Source: Cervus elaphus | Taxonomy: Eukaryota; Chordata; Mammalia; Artiodactyla; Cervidae | Direction of reading: 5' to 3' | Assembly (NCBI RefSeq): GCF_910594005.1 | Contig: NC_057835.1 | Location: 43,238,001-43,302,000, forward strand | DNA: 64,000 nt | In this document: piece by piece, positions 35,362 to 47,700 of the stretch | Layout of the letters: the number at the start of each line of letters is the position of its first letter | Numbering within the stretch: position 1 is the first letter of the stretch | Position numbers and translations under genes: made by a program | Notes under the pieces: generated by a model | Databases searched by the model: none | What the model was told of the DNA's origin: nothing | Seen by the model: only the letters and a program-made list of their open reading frames with translations

Positions 35362-36030
35362 CCTTGATCCTTATTACATACTCCTGCCTGACTATATAAT
35401 CTTTCCCTACTCACCAGGGATGGAGGCACAGTGCTTGAGGCCCTATCCTACTGTGTTCCCCCTTTGCCTTGGTGAAACAATAAAGCCACTCTTTCTTTCT
35501 CCTCCATAACTCCGTCTCCGTATTTCTGTTTGGCATTGGTGCACAGAGAGCCATGATTTTGGCAAGATTCTAAGTCAGCCTCCCCAGCACAAGGGTCTTA
35601 TACCAAATGAGCCCCCAGAAGATTTAGCTTTGAAGACCAGTAGGACATAATTTGGGGTGTCTCAAAGGACTGTGAGAAATAGAGACATCACTCATAAAGG
35701 GTGCACACAAAATTTCTTGTGCATGGGGACCATGGCAAAAGAAGTAATTTGATAGGAGCCTGGGCCTGACCTAAATGCTGGCCTTGGAGAGTGTCCTGGA
35801 GAGGCGGGCAGTAGCTGTGGCTTACCCTGGGACATAGACCCTGGAAGCAGTGATATCTGGGAGCTCATTCTATGGTGTGGAAGCCAGTGCTGGTGAGTAC
35901 CATATGGGACCCTTCCTCATTAGCCCATTAGCTTCAAGAATTGGTGCTGGGATGCCTCAGGCCAAACAAGTAATTGGATGGGACACATCCCCACCATCAG
36001 CTGACTAGCTATCTGTAAGGATTTCCTGAG

Positions 36031-36241
36031 TGAGTGCTAAGTCACTTCAGTCATGTCCAACTCTTTGTGACACTATGAACTGTAGCCCGCTGGACTCCTC
36101 TGTCCTTGGGATTCTCCAGGCAAAAATGCTGGAGTGGGTTGCCATTTCCTCCCCCAGGGGATCTTCCCAACTCAGGGATTGAACCTGTGTCTCTTATGTC
36201 TTCTTCACTGGCAGGTAAGTTCTTTACCACTAGCGCCACCC
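36031..36241 (-). mobile_element. Bov-tA SINE in L1 5' UTR
   Basis: Antisense copy from 'gtgctaagtcacttcagtca' to 'taccactagcgccaccca'. Flanks 'tttcctgag' (36022-36030) and 'ctttctgag' (36243-36251) look like a slightly diverged TSD. Confidence 0.92.
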
Positions 36242-37033
36242 ACTTTCTGAGCCCACAGCTATTCTAGACATACCTCTATACATGGCCTTCCCACTAGAAG
36301 GCCAAGACCCACCAGTGGGCAAGGATTAGCCTTTCCCTGCAGGAAGCCTGCAGGAGCCTGTAGACCAGCCTCACCCACTAGGGGACAGACACCAGATGCA
36401 AGAAAAAGAATACTGCAGCCTGTGGATACAACTTGCACAGAGCAGGCCAGACCCTACCCTGGGACCAGCTGGTCCCCAGCACTGCCTGCTAGCAGCCATC
36501 ACAAGCTTTGGGAAGACCTGGATCCCATATGCAATGGTGTCAGGAACTGGTCCCCCTCCAACCAACAACCTGATACCAGCTCATGGATCCCTGAGTCCTG
36601 CAGCCAGACTCCAGGATTTGGCTCTGCCTGCCAGTAGTCTGGCGTGAACTCTAGGACCTGGCTTTACCCATCCAGTGGGATGGCAACAGTTTCAGAGTTT
36701 TTTGGACCCTGACTCTGTCCACCAGCGAGTTAGCCCTAGCCCTAGAGCCCCCTAGGGTTCTGCAGTCAGCCACCTTATGACCAGGCCCTGCTAACTAGCA
36801 GTCAAAAGGATCCACATAAGGCTGGGCCTGACAGACAGCAGGGCGAAGAGTCAGCCCATCACAAGAAACTGACCCCTGCAACCCTCCTTGGGGGAACTCT
36901 TAGAGCATATTGCTTGGGTGATGAGAGAGGAGTACACTTCTAGGATGCACAGGATTTCTTCTACAGAGGGTCACTTCTCCAAGGTGAAGTGAAAATACAA
37001 ATACAAACAGACAAAAGGAGGCGGTAGACCAAT

Positions 37034-38017
37034 ATGTTCCAGAAAGAAAAGCAAGATAAAACCCAGAAGATGAACTAGGTGAAGTGGAGATAAGCAATCT
37101 ACCCAAGAAAAGAGTTCAGATTAATGATTGTAAAGCTGATGAAAGAATTCAAGAGGAGAATGACTGTGCAGAGTAAGAAGTTAGAAGTTGTTTTTTTTTA
37201 AACAAAAGGTTAGGAAATATAAAGGCCAACCAAATGGAGATGAGGAATACAATAACTGAAATGGAAAATACAGTAGAATGAATCAATAGTAGACTAAATG
37301 AAAGAGAGGAACAGATCAGTAAACTAGAAGATAGAGTAGGGAAAATCAATGCCACTGAACAGAGAAAAGAAAAAAAAAATAGTGTGAAAAAAAATGAGGA
37401 CAGTTTAAGAGACCTCTGGGAGAACATCAAGTGCACTAATATTTGTGTTATAGTGTTCCCAGAAGAAGAGAGAGAGAGAAAAGGGTTAGAGAGAAAAGGG
37501 CTGAGGACACCTTTGAAAATATAATAGCTGAAAACTTCCTTAACCTGGAAAAGGAAATAATCACTTCAGTGCAGGAAATACAAAATCTCATACAAGATGA
37601 ACGCAAAGAGCAACAAATGAAGACACAGTGTATTTAAAATGACAAAAATTAAAGATAGAGAATATTAAAAGCAACAAGAGAAAAGCAACAAATGACATAC
37701 AAAGGGAACTCCCATAAGTCTATCAGCTGATCTTTTCAGCAGACTCAATAGGTCAGAAGGGAGTGGCACCATATATTTAAAATGATTAAAGGGAAAATCC
37801 TACAACCACAAATACTCTACCCAACAAGATTTTCCTTCAGATTTGATGGAGAGATAAAAAGCTCTACAGATAAGCAGAAGCTAAGAGTTGAACATTACTA
37901 AACCAGCTTTACAACAAATGTTAAAGGAACTTCCTTAGACAAAGAAGAAAAGGCCACAACTATAAACAAGGAAATTGCAGAAGAAAAAGGCTCACCAGTA
38001 AAGGCAAACATACAGTG
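37034..38017 (+). pseudogene. L1 ORF1 pseudogene
   Basis: L1 ORF1 encodes a trimeric coiled-coil RNA-binding chaperone. The span from the likely ATG (37034) to the likely stop (38015-38017) is 984 bp, close to the usual ~330 codons. Reading across frames gives a charged, coiled-coil-like middle and a C-terminal part ending near 'KANIQ'. The longest surviving piece is 37443-37637 (a basic 'RRREREKRVREKRAE' stretch, then 'TFENIIAENFLNLEKEI'). Multiple stops, frameshifts and A/T tract expansions (37190s, 37370s) make it non-functional. Confidence 0.75.
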
Positions 38018-38151
38018 AAGATAGGAAATTATTCACACACAAAGCTAGTAAGGTTAAAAGGCAAAAGTAGTAAAAATCAGCTTTATCTACAACAATCAAT
38101 TAAGGGAAACAAAAGACAATAAGATGTAAAATATGATATCAAAAATGGAAT

Positions 38152-40755
38152 ATATTTATTTTTAAGAGTTTATTTCATAAGAAACTGGTGACTTACAGGT
38201 GTTGATATTTGAAATACAGAAGGTAGGAAAATAAAATGAGCTAAACAGTAAGTTTAGGGTTAGTCATTAGTTGCTTCTTTTATGCAATAACTGAAAGAGA
38301 AGCTCAACAGTCACATAGCATATAATTAAAGTTACTTTATGTCAGCACATTCCTGTATAACAAATGGTTGGAGAATTTCAATAACACTTGAACTGGTAAA
38401 AACGTTTTTTAGATTTATGCTCTGACCTTATTGGCATATGGTATACTTTCTTTATATAAAAATCTTTTATTTTGTAAATAACATACTAAAATTTTTTAAA
38501 CTTTATTTGGCATCACCGTGTTTAAGAATAAATATTAGTTATCCATCTTAAAAGAGAGCAGAGTATGGCACAAATCTAATTGATATAATCCACTAGTCAT
38601 TTGAATCTGGTATTATATAAATAAATGAATGAATGAAATGTCATTGCTTTATCTATTCATCCTACAGACCTATATTGACTGCACACTTTGAATGAATCAT
38701 CTGACAAGGTGTCAGATGAATACATAAATGAATAAAGATGCTAAATAAAATAGATTAAAAAATACTTATATAAGGCAGTATGGAGTAACTGATGTGGAAT
38801 GAAACAATGAATCTTAATACCACCTATGGGCAGATTTCACCTGTAAAGAACTTTCAAGCATCTAGAATAAAATAAGTAAAACTGATTATCTGTGTGATCT
38901 ACATTTTGGTATAAAATTATAAATTGTTTATTTTGATCTGTGATTATATTCCTTCTACATTTTTGGAGTTACAATGCCCCATCTTAAATAAAATGATGAC
39001 TTTTAAAATTATTCTTACCTGAAAAACTTAAATATTGGATATGCATGATTCTGACATTATTTTAATGACTTACTTCACTATGAAATTTGAGTGTTGGAAC
39101 AATTCATACAGATCGAGAGCTAGGGGACTGAGTTTAGGAAATTCAGTTTGAATGATGTAATGAAATTTCCCTGTTCAAGAGGAACTAGGAAATTTCCTGT
39201 TTTTTATATCCTTCCATACTTTTTACATACTCAATTCTGGGAATAGTTTATTCTTCCATAAAATGCAGGCTAGAGATGTCCATGTGTGCTTGTATGCAAG
39301 TTTCAGGGGTAGAGCAGGGTAGGGCTGAAGAGGGAATTGGCAATTATGTCTGGATTGCGAAATGCTGCTCTTCATGCAACAGAAATACAAAGAGCTGATA
39401 TGACAATAATTGAGCTTGTATTCTCAACATATTGGGAGTTAAATTTCCATAGAAAATATAAATATATAAATATATATTTTATTGCTGTAATTGTATTGAA
39501 TTGAGCATACATTAAAAAAATCAAGATTTTTTTTTTTTTAAGGGAAACATGCTTAGTAAGAATGCTGGTTATGCCATGAAGCATAGGTACAACAAGTCCA
39601 TTCCTCTTAAAAACTTCACTTGAATATTTGGCTTTCTTAATTGGTTAGTCTATCACATATATGTATATATATGTTTTCAACATTAAGGGGAATATTTTTG
39701 GTGTTATTCAGATAATGCCCTTCTGAATATGTCTCTTTGAGGCTACACATATAAACAGTGTCAAACTGGACAAACGAAACTGACATAATAATCATAAAAT
39801 TATTTACAAATAAATAATAAAGGTAATGAATGACACCATTAATCACTATAAATTTGGCCACAACTTACTTGGTTTTACACACAAAGAAATAGATATTAAG
39901 CAGCTCGTACTATGTCACATGGATAGAATATGGGTACTGAGTGACTTTAGGAAAAAATAAATCACATGGTCTAAGTCTTCTTCTGAAAAAAAAAAAAAAT
40001 ATAGCCTGTATGGAAATCTCTAAGATTCATTTTGAGGTTGCAAATGTTTTAATTCTTAATTTTTGCTTCAAAGAGATTTCTTTCTAATTTTCTTTGAAGA
40101 TATGACCTTTTACTCACAGTGCAACAAAGTTAATTAAGCTCACATCTTACATGCTAATTTGAATTTCCAATTGGCAATTTATTGCATCTGAGGTAGAAGG
40201 GATACAAATAGTTAATGAGTTTGATCCAATTTCTGGATTGTTTACAGAACACGGTCAAGGGAAATAACATTTCATAGCCTGTGGAGTGGTACATGTCAAA
40301 AATTAATACTTTAAAATAACTTACAACAAGAGTATTAAATACCATGATATATATAGTTGGAAAAACAAAGCTCTACTTTGATTTTATTGTAAAAAGAAGA
40401 AAACACATGCCTCCCTTCAGATTATAGGGAGCAGTGAGTGGAGGGTAACATAGTACAAGGTGTAGAAAGAATTTTAACCTGTAAGGTTCACTTGGTTCTT
40501 CTTCTGTGTAAGTAAAGGAAGCCTTTGAGGCAAGTGATTCTGTTACTTAGCAAAATTGTTTTGGAACTTATTAGTCACATGTCAGCAGGTGACTACCAGC
40601 AGGGGTAACTGCAACCACTCTTCAGAACAACGTAAAGCACTACCTGTGCTTGGGGAAAGGGAATTTCAACAGATGATACTGTGTGTGGCACTATATCCCT
40701 TTTCATTAATGTAGATTTGGTCTATATTATCTCTAAAAATCACAGTCCATTTTGG

Positions 40756-40758
<3 letters not shown>
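38152..40758. other. unique AT-rich DNA
   Basis: No gene. A faint L2-like segment may lie at 38640-38760. A-tracts occur at 39512-39540 and 39986-40000. Minus-strand frames near 39372-39861 are AT-rich and domain-free. Confidence 0.4.
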
Positions 40759-40799
<41 letters not shown>

Positions 40800-40802
40800 T
40801 GT
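40759..40802. repeat. (GT)n microsatellite passing into GCGCGC
   Basis: About fifteen GT dinucleotides end in 'gcgcgcatgtgtg'. Alternating purine-pyrimidine with a CG core. Confidence 0.95.
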
Positions 40803-43589
40803 GGTGTGCATGCATGTAGATACTCAAAGTTCCCTAAAATGAAAGATGAGATAATTAGAGGTAGAATAAAGCATGAAGAGGTAAAAAAGAAGTTTATTTT
40901 TGCTGATTTCTCCCATTTTTTGAGAGGAGGAATTCAATACCTGCCCAAAAGATAATTCTTTGAAAAAGGTTTGAGTAATTGTTTTAAGGTCAGGGTTTAT
41001 AAACTATCCATTTTGTGATGTGAACATAATCCCACAATTATTTAGACCTAGATATCTACTTAATTGGATTTCATGTTTATTATATAGTCTCTTTTTACTA
41101 TGATTTAATCAGTTTTAGAGTTTTGAAAGCTTTGATTTCCCTTTGGTGAAAAAATATTTATGATCCACTAGCATTAATTTTTTTCTTTGTATTTATCTGT
41201 GTGCTATTCACCAATCTCTAGGTTCTCTTCTATTTGAGAATATGTATACACTGCCTTTGGATTTGAAGGGCAACTTTGGAAGGCAGGAAATTCTTTGTTC
41301 TTTCTCTCTGAAGTGTGGGTGTCCTCAGATGGTTCAATGTTCCTCTTCTACCTTGTGGCACCCCCTGGATGTTGCTGTGGAGATAATCTGGCATTCAGTT
41401 TTCCCTCTCATGGATGACTTTCTCTTACTGTCTGAATCCCTAGACGAGTCTTTATTCATGAAGTTCGATGGCTTTAAGAAGATACACATTGACGAGAGTA
41501 TTCTATATCAATTTTTCCTGGATTTCTTCCACTTCATGCAGATTCAAATTTTTCTTTATTTCAGAACATTTTTATTCTGGTATATAATTAAATGTACATA
41601 TTAAACTGTTTGTGTTTTCTTATGTGGTGGCTTCCCTGGTAGAGACCCGCAGAAAGTATATTTGAGTTTTCCTTTTCTGATTTCTATATATGCAATCTTC
41701 TTCATGATTATATTTTTCAATGAAGGCTGTATGAAAAAGGCTATACTAAAAAATGTGCCTCTGCTTATATTAGGTCAATCTTTCCGACTACATGCTGGAT
41801 CATGTTACTTGCCTATGCCATTAGTTTCCAACAGCTTACCATCCTCTTTGGGATGTATCTGCATCTTTGTTTTAAACACAAACTCCTCATCTTCTTTTCT
41901 AGGGTTCATCTCATAATATTCTCCCCCAGATACATACACAAGCCCCATTACTTATGGATGCTCACATGTGCTATGATCTTTTACCTTTCATCTCTGAATA
42001 TTTACAAATACATACCAGATACACTTTTCCTGGTTCATTCTTAAGTATAATTTTTATTTTGATAAATTTTTAAAAGCACAGCAAATTAAAAAACAATACA
42101 GTGTTTGTTTTCTTTACGCAGAATCAGCTATTGTGAAAATTTAATCATACTCTTAAAATATTGTTTAATAAATGAAATAAAAGTCACAAAGATGATATTC
42201 TATTTTTCCCCAGTCATGTGTCAGTCCAATCCCCACTCCTTGCTTCTTTCTTTCCCATTTACATACACCTTGATAATGAATTTAGTTTTCATCTTTTCAG
42301 TCCTTTAAATGTGTGTGTGCACATGTGTTTGTAAGTAACCAAGGATGCATGCAGTATTGCCTTGTTTGTTAAAAATTATATAAATGATATCTAATTATAT
42401 AAAATCTTGCAAATTGCTTTATTAAATCCAATTATGTTTTTGAGATTTACTGATAATATCCTATTTCTCTTTGACTTTTATTTACTTATTTTTAAACCTT
42501 TTTAAAATCTGGGAAAACTCGCATTTAGGAATAAAAATGCTTAATATTATTATAATAAGCTCTAATTAACCACTTTACCATCACTATAAGAGTCTACTAA
42601 AATAATTTTTGCTCATTTAAATGACTCCCCTTCATCTCTGAAGAAGTACTTTAGGACACAATAGAATATATCTAGGACCATCATCTATACACTGTTTCTT
42701 AAAATTTAACTTGAAATGTATTTTTCATGTGAAAGAAGATTTAAGATCATTGAAAGCAAAATTGAAACCAAACTCTAGAAGTGAGGGAGGAAATGATTAA
42801 CAGATAAATTCCCTTTAATAATTTCTCCTGGCCTTTTGTTTTGTCTTATTTAATTGTGTTTCACTGAAGATTCATCTGGGTGTATGTATGAAGTAATAGA
42901 CGTTATTTATACAGTTGCAGAGACCTGCCTGTATGTGATAAACACACTTACTGAGTTTGTACATTATTTCTGCAGTGGGAAAAGAGTCATCTCAAGTCAT
43001 ATCTAATTAAAAATGAAACTCCCCAAAGAAATATGCATAGTATTAAATTCTACTTTTTCATAAGTGCAATGGAAATTAAATAACTAAATTAGTATATACA
43101 CTCTGGAGTCCATCTATCCATCAAAATAATTGTTTTTCTTTCTCTTTATTATTTTAGTAATCAGTCTCTAGTAATTAACTGACCTACTGTATCAGTGAAG
43201 CATATACTTAAAGTTTTTTTTTTAATATATTTTTTCTACAATGAAATGATGCAATTTTATGGTAATTTAGTGCCTTTCATCTAATCTGTCCAATTAAGAT
43301 ACTGATGTAGAGAGAAAGTTTGGAAAATTCCAGAACCAGTATCACTTGGCATGTCCAACTGATGGCATGTTTGGGTAGCTAGCAAAGTGAACCCTTCCAA
43401 ACATTACAGCAGGGTCTTTCCTTCTCAATGCTCACACAGTAAGAAGTCTCCCGCCAGAACTGCATCTTTTATTTGCATACTCTGCTATCCTGTTGTCAGT
43501 CATCCGTTTGGTCAATGGAGAGATTAGGGGTACCGTGTTTATCATTTTGCAGCTCCTCCCTATAGATTTGGTATCTTTTATCCAATGGC
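40803..43589. other. mostly unique AT-rich DNA
   Basis: Apart from the HAL1-like piece listed separately, only weak resemblances to old L1 3' sequence are seen near 42290-42480. Plus-strand frames of up to 120 codons at 41242-41604 fall in that repeat piece. Confidence 0.35.
41225..41605 (-). mobile_element. HAL1/L1M ORF1-derived fragment
   Basis: Antisense ORF1-type sequence: 'gatgttgctgtggagataat', 'atgactttctcttactgtct', 'ttcatgaagttcgatggctt', 'catgcagattcaaatttttc'. The block order parallels the antisense ORF1 of the younger L1 at 48.8-49.4 kb, supporting L1-like origin. Exact family uncertain. Confidence 0.45.
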
Positions 43590-43925
43590 TTAGACCAGAG
43601 TTTCTCAACCTCAGTACCCTTGCCATTTCAGATCTTCCCCACCCAGGGATCAAACCCAGGTCTCCCACATTGTAGGCAGACACTTTACCATCTGAGTCAC
43701 CAGGGAAGTCTGACTGGATAATACTTGGCTGCAAGTGCTGGGGCTGGGGAAAGGGAATGTGCTGAGTTTAGTAGGATATTGATCAGAGTCTCTGACTTTT
43801 ACTCACTAGATGCTACTAGCACCTCACCCCAGTCATGACCAACAATGTGTCTTCGGGCATTATCCCATGACCTCTGGGAGGGGAGAGGACCCCAGTTGAG
43901 AATCACTGTCCTAGACAGTACTACC
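43590..43925 (+). mobile_element. small hAT/MITE-like element, interrupted
   Basis: Ends are short inverted repeats of the MER type: 'gagtttctcaacctcagtac' on the left and 'cagttgagaatcactgtcct' on the right. The interior 'actcactagatgctactagc' fits the same family. A SINE head lies inside it. Confidence 0.6.
43632..43711 (-). mobile_element. Bov-tA head-only fragment
   Basis: Antisense tRNA-derived head of Bov-tA ('ggatcaaacccaggtctccc' to 'gtcaccagggaagtc'). The 3' (BovB-derived) part is missing, the opposite of normal 5' truncation. Confidence 0.8.
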
Positions 43926-43934
43926 AACATCTAT

Positions 43935-44131
43935 TGTTGTTGTTGTCCGGTTGCTAAGTTGTGTTTGACTCTTTGAAACCCCATGTATTGTAGCTATTGT
44001 AGCCCACCAAGCTCCACCGTCCATGAGGATTTCCAATGGAAGAATACTGGAGTGGGTTGCCATTTCCCTCTCCAGGGGATCTTTCTGATCCAGGGATCGA
44101 AGCCATGTCTCCTGCTTGGTAGGCAGATTCT
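43935..44131 (-). mobile_element. Bov-tA SINE, 5' end lost
   Basis: Antisense copy: 'ctaagttgtgtttgactctt' to 'tggtaggcagattctt', where it runs directly into a T-tract. Contains a small local duplication ('attgtagctattgtagccca'). Confidence 0.88.
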
Positions 44132-44133
44132 TT

Positions 44134-44320
44134 TTTTTGTTTGCTTGGTTTTTTTTGAATTTGCTTTATTTTTTAAGTGCTCAATTAAGATTTTACAATA
44201 TGTATTTTTTATCTTAATTTAGTCCACCTTCAAATAATAATGTACCACACTCCATAAGAACCTTGTCACAGAATGTTTCCACTTTTTGTGTCCTGTTCTT
44301 TGTGCTATTGTTGTCATGCA
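44134..44320 (-). mobile_element. old L1 3' UTR fragment, probable
   Basis: Antisense, beginning in T-rich tail-like sequence. 'atcttaatttagtccacctt' and 'ctgttctttgtgctattgtt' are familiar from mammalian L1 3' regions. Younger L1 sequence starts immediately after it. Confidence 0.4.
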
Positions 44321-44705
44321 TTTTTTTTTAAATGTTTCTATTTATTTTTATTATTCTTGTTTTTCTTTTTATTGATTTATTTTTTACTGAATGATAAATG
44401 CTTTACAGAATTTTGCTGTTTTCTATCAAACCTCAACATGAATCAGTCATAGGTATACATATATCCCCTCTCTTTTGAACCTCCCTCCCCATTCCACCCC
44501 TCTAGATTTATACAGAGCCCCAGTTTGAGCTTCCTGAGCCTACAGGAAATTCCCACTGGCTATCTACTTTACATATGGTAATATAAGTTTCCATGTTACT
44601 CTTTCCATACATCTGACCCTCTCCTCCCCTCTCCACATATCCATGTCTATTCTCTGTCTGTTTCTCCATTGCTGCCCTGTAAATAAATTCTTCAGTACCT
44701 TTTTA

Positions 44706-47700
44706 CTAGATTCCATATATGTGAGTTAGAATACGATATTTATTGTTCTCTTTCTGACTCACTTCATACTGTATAGTAGGTTCTAGGTTCATCTGCTTCA
44801 TCAGAAATGACTCATATGCTTTCCTTTTTATGGCTGAGTAATATTCCATTGTGTCTATGTACTACAACTTCTTTATCCATTCATCTGTTGATGGACATCT
44901 AGGTAGCTTTCATGTTCTAGCTATTGTAAATAGTGCTGCAATGAACAATGGGATACATGTGTCTTTTTCAATTTTAGTTTCTTCACAGTATATGCCTAGG
45001 AGTGGGATTGATGGGTCATATGGTGGTTTTATTCTAGGTTTTTAAGGAATCTGCATACCATCTTCTATAGTGGCTGTATCAATTTACATTCCCAGCAACA
45101 GTGCAAGAGTGTTCCCTTTTTTCCACACCCCCTCCAGCATTTATTGTTTGTAGACTTTTTGATGATGGCCATTCTGACCAGGGTGAGGTGATATCTCATT
45201 GTAGTTTTGATTTGCATTTCTCTAATAATGAGCAGTGTTGAGCATCTTTTCATGTGTTAGCCATCTGTATGTCTTCTTTGGAGAAATGTCTGTTTAGGTC
45301 TTTTCCCACTTTTTGATTGTGTTGTTTGTTTTTCTGGCGCTGAGTTGTATGAGCTGCTTGCATATTTTGGAAATTAATCCTCTGACAGCTGTTTCATTTG
45401 TTATTATTTTCTCCTATTCTGAGGGTTGTCTTTTCACCTTGCTTATAGTTCCCTTTGCTGTGCAAAAGCCTTTAAGTTTAATCAGGTCCTACTTGTTTGC
45501 TTTTGTTGTTATTTCTGTGACTCTAGGAGGTGGGTCACAGAGGATCTTGTTTTGATTTATGTCATTGAGGCTCTGCCTGTTTTCCTCTAAGAGTTTTATA
45601 GTTTCTGTAGGTCATTTTGGTCTTTAATCCATTTTGAGCTTATCTTTGCCCATGATGTTAGGAAGTGTCCTAATTTCATTCTTTTACATGTAGCTGTCCA
45701 GTTTTCCCAGCACCATTTACTGAAGAGGCTGTCTTTGCCGTGTTGTATATTCTTGTCTCCTTTGTCAAAAATAAGCTACACATAAGTCCATGAATTTGTT
45801 TCTGGGCTTTCTATCTTGTTCCATTGGTCTATATTTCTGTTTTTGTGCCAGTACCATACTGTCTTGATGACTGTAGCTTTCTAGTAAAATATAAAGTCAG
45901 GAAGGTTGATTCCTCCAGCTCCATTGTTCTTTCTTAAGACTGCTTTGGCTATTCGGTGTCTTACATATTTCCGTATGAATTGTGAATTTTTTTGTTCTAG
46001 TTCTGCGAAAAATGTTATTGGTAATTTGATAAGGATGGCACTGAATCTGTAGATTGCATTTGGTAGTATATTCATTTTCACAATATTGATCCTTCCTAAC
46101 CAGGAACATGGACTACCTCTCCATCTGTTTATGTTGTCTTTGATTTCTTTCATCAGTGTCTTATAATTTTCTGTGTACAATTCTTTTGTCTCCTTAGGTA
46201 AGTTTATTCCTAGATATTCAATTCTTTTTTTTGCAATGGTGAATGGGATTGATTCCTTAATTTCTCTTTCTGATTTTTCATTGTTAGTATGTAGAAATGC
46301 AAGTGATTTCCCTGTATTGATTTTGTATCCTGCAACTTTGCTAAATTCACTGATTAGCACTAGTAATTTTCTGTTACTATCTTTAGGGTTTTCTATGTAC
46401 AGTTTCATGTCATCTGGAAACAGTGAGAGCTTTACTTCTTCTTTTCCAATCTGGATTCCTTTTCTTTCTTTTTCTTCTCTGATTGCTGTAGCCAGGATTT
46501 CCAGAGCTATGTTGAATAACAGTGGTGAAAGTGGACACCCTTGTCTTATTCCTGATCTTAGGGGGGAATGCTTTCAGTTTTTCACCATTGAGAATAATCT
46601 TTGTTGTAGGTTTATCATATACGGCCTTTACTATGTTGAGGTAGGTTTCTTCTTTGCCCATTTTTCCAAAAGTTTTAATCATAAATGGGTGCTGAATTTT
46701 GTCAAAGGCTTTTTCTGCATGTATTGAGATTATCATATAGTTTTTATCTTTCAATTTGTTAATATGGTGTATCACATTGATTGATTTGCATATATTGAAG
46801 AATCCTTGCATTCCTGGAATAAACCAACTTGATCATGATGCATGAGCTTTTTGACATACTGCTGAATTCTGTTTGCTAAATTTCTTTGAAGATTTTTGTA
46901 TCTATGTTCATCAATGATATTGGCCTGTAGTCTTCTTTTTTTGTGTTGTATTTGTCTGGTATCAGGGTGACAGTGGCCTCATAGAATGGGTTTGGAAGTG
47001 TTTCTTCATCTGAAAATTTTTGAAAGAATTTTAGAAGAATGGGCATTAACTCTTCTCTAAATGTTTTATAGAATTCTTCTGTGAAGCCATCTGGTCTTGG
47101 GCTTTTGTTTTTTTGGGAGATTTTTGATCATAGCTTCAATTTCAGTGCTTGTAACTGGGTTGTTCATCATTTCTATTTCTTCCTGATTCAGTCTTGAAAG
47201 ATTGAATTTTTCTAAGAATCTGTCCATTTCTTTAAGGTTATCCATTTTATCGCCATATTATTGTTAATAACAGTCTCTTATAATCCTTTGTATTTCTGCA
47301 TTGTCTGTTGTAACCTCTACTTTTTCATTTCTAGTTTTGTTGATTTGATTCTTCTCTCTCTTTTTTCTTGATGAATCTGGCTAAAAGTTTGTCAATTTTG
47401 TTTATCTTTTCAAAGAACCAACTTTTAGTTGTATTAATCTTTACTATTGTTTCTTTCATTTCTTTTTCATTTGTTTCTGCTTGGATCTTTATGATTTCTT
47501 TCCCTCTCCTAATTTTTTTTTTTTTTGTTGTTGTTCTTCTTTTTTCAGTTGTTTTAGGTATAAAGTTAGGTTGTCTATTTGATGTTTTTCTTGTTTCTTG
47601 AGGTAGGATTCTATTGCTATAAACTTCCCTCTTAGAACTGCTTTTGCTTCATCCCATAGGTTTTGAGTTATAGTGTTTTCATTGCTATTTTTTCCTAGAA

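Larger units (their letters stand above)
33470..35566 (+). mobile_element. ERV solo LTR in the L1, itself split by BovB
   Basis: Left part ~33470-33742, right part 35362-~35566, together ~480 bp, a usual LTR size. The right part has 'gactatataatctttcccta' (TATA-like), 'gaaacaataaagccactctt' (polyadenylation signal) and a pyrimidine-rich downstream tract. L1 5' UTR sequence continues on both sides ('gagttcttgacactgagcag' left, 'gtcagcctccccagcaca' right). No retroviral gene present. Outer ends are approximate. Confidence 0.6.
32968..38141 (+). mobile_element. 5'-complete, 3'-truncated L1 (5' UTR and ORF1 only)
   Basis: Begins at a canonical L1 5' end ('gatcagccaagatggcagag', 32972). The 5' UTR runs to ~37030 with three interruptions (Bov-tA at 33121, LTR/BovB block at ~33470-35566, Bov-tA at 36031), followed by a degraded ORF1. 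It stops in the inter-ORF spacer at 'atgatatcaaaa'. Flanked by perfect 10-bp repeats 'aaaatggaat' at 32958-32967 and 38142-38151, so the L1 inserted in this 3'-shortened form. Without the inserts it is ~2.7 kb. ORF2 and the normal 3' UTR are absent. Confidence 0.75.

Noticed and set aside
41242..41604. 120-codon plus-strand frame
   Set aside because: It lies in an antisense L1/HAL1 ORF1-derived fragment; no independent coding evidence.
41625..41655. 'ggcttccctggtagagaccc' resembling a SINE head
   Set aside because: Only about 15 bp match the Bov-tA start and the rest does not continue the SINE; too short to separate from chance.
46173..46727. 184-codon plus-strand frame, hydrophobic, looking like a membrane protein
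   Set aside because: It is the antisense shadow of L1 ORF2; its hydrophobicity comes from reading A-rich L1 coding sequence backwards.
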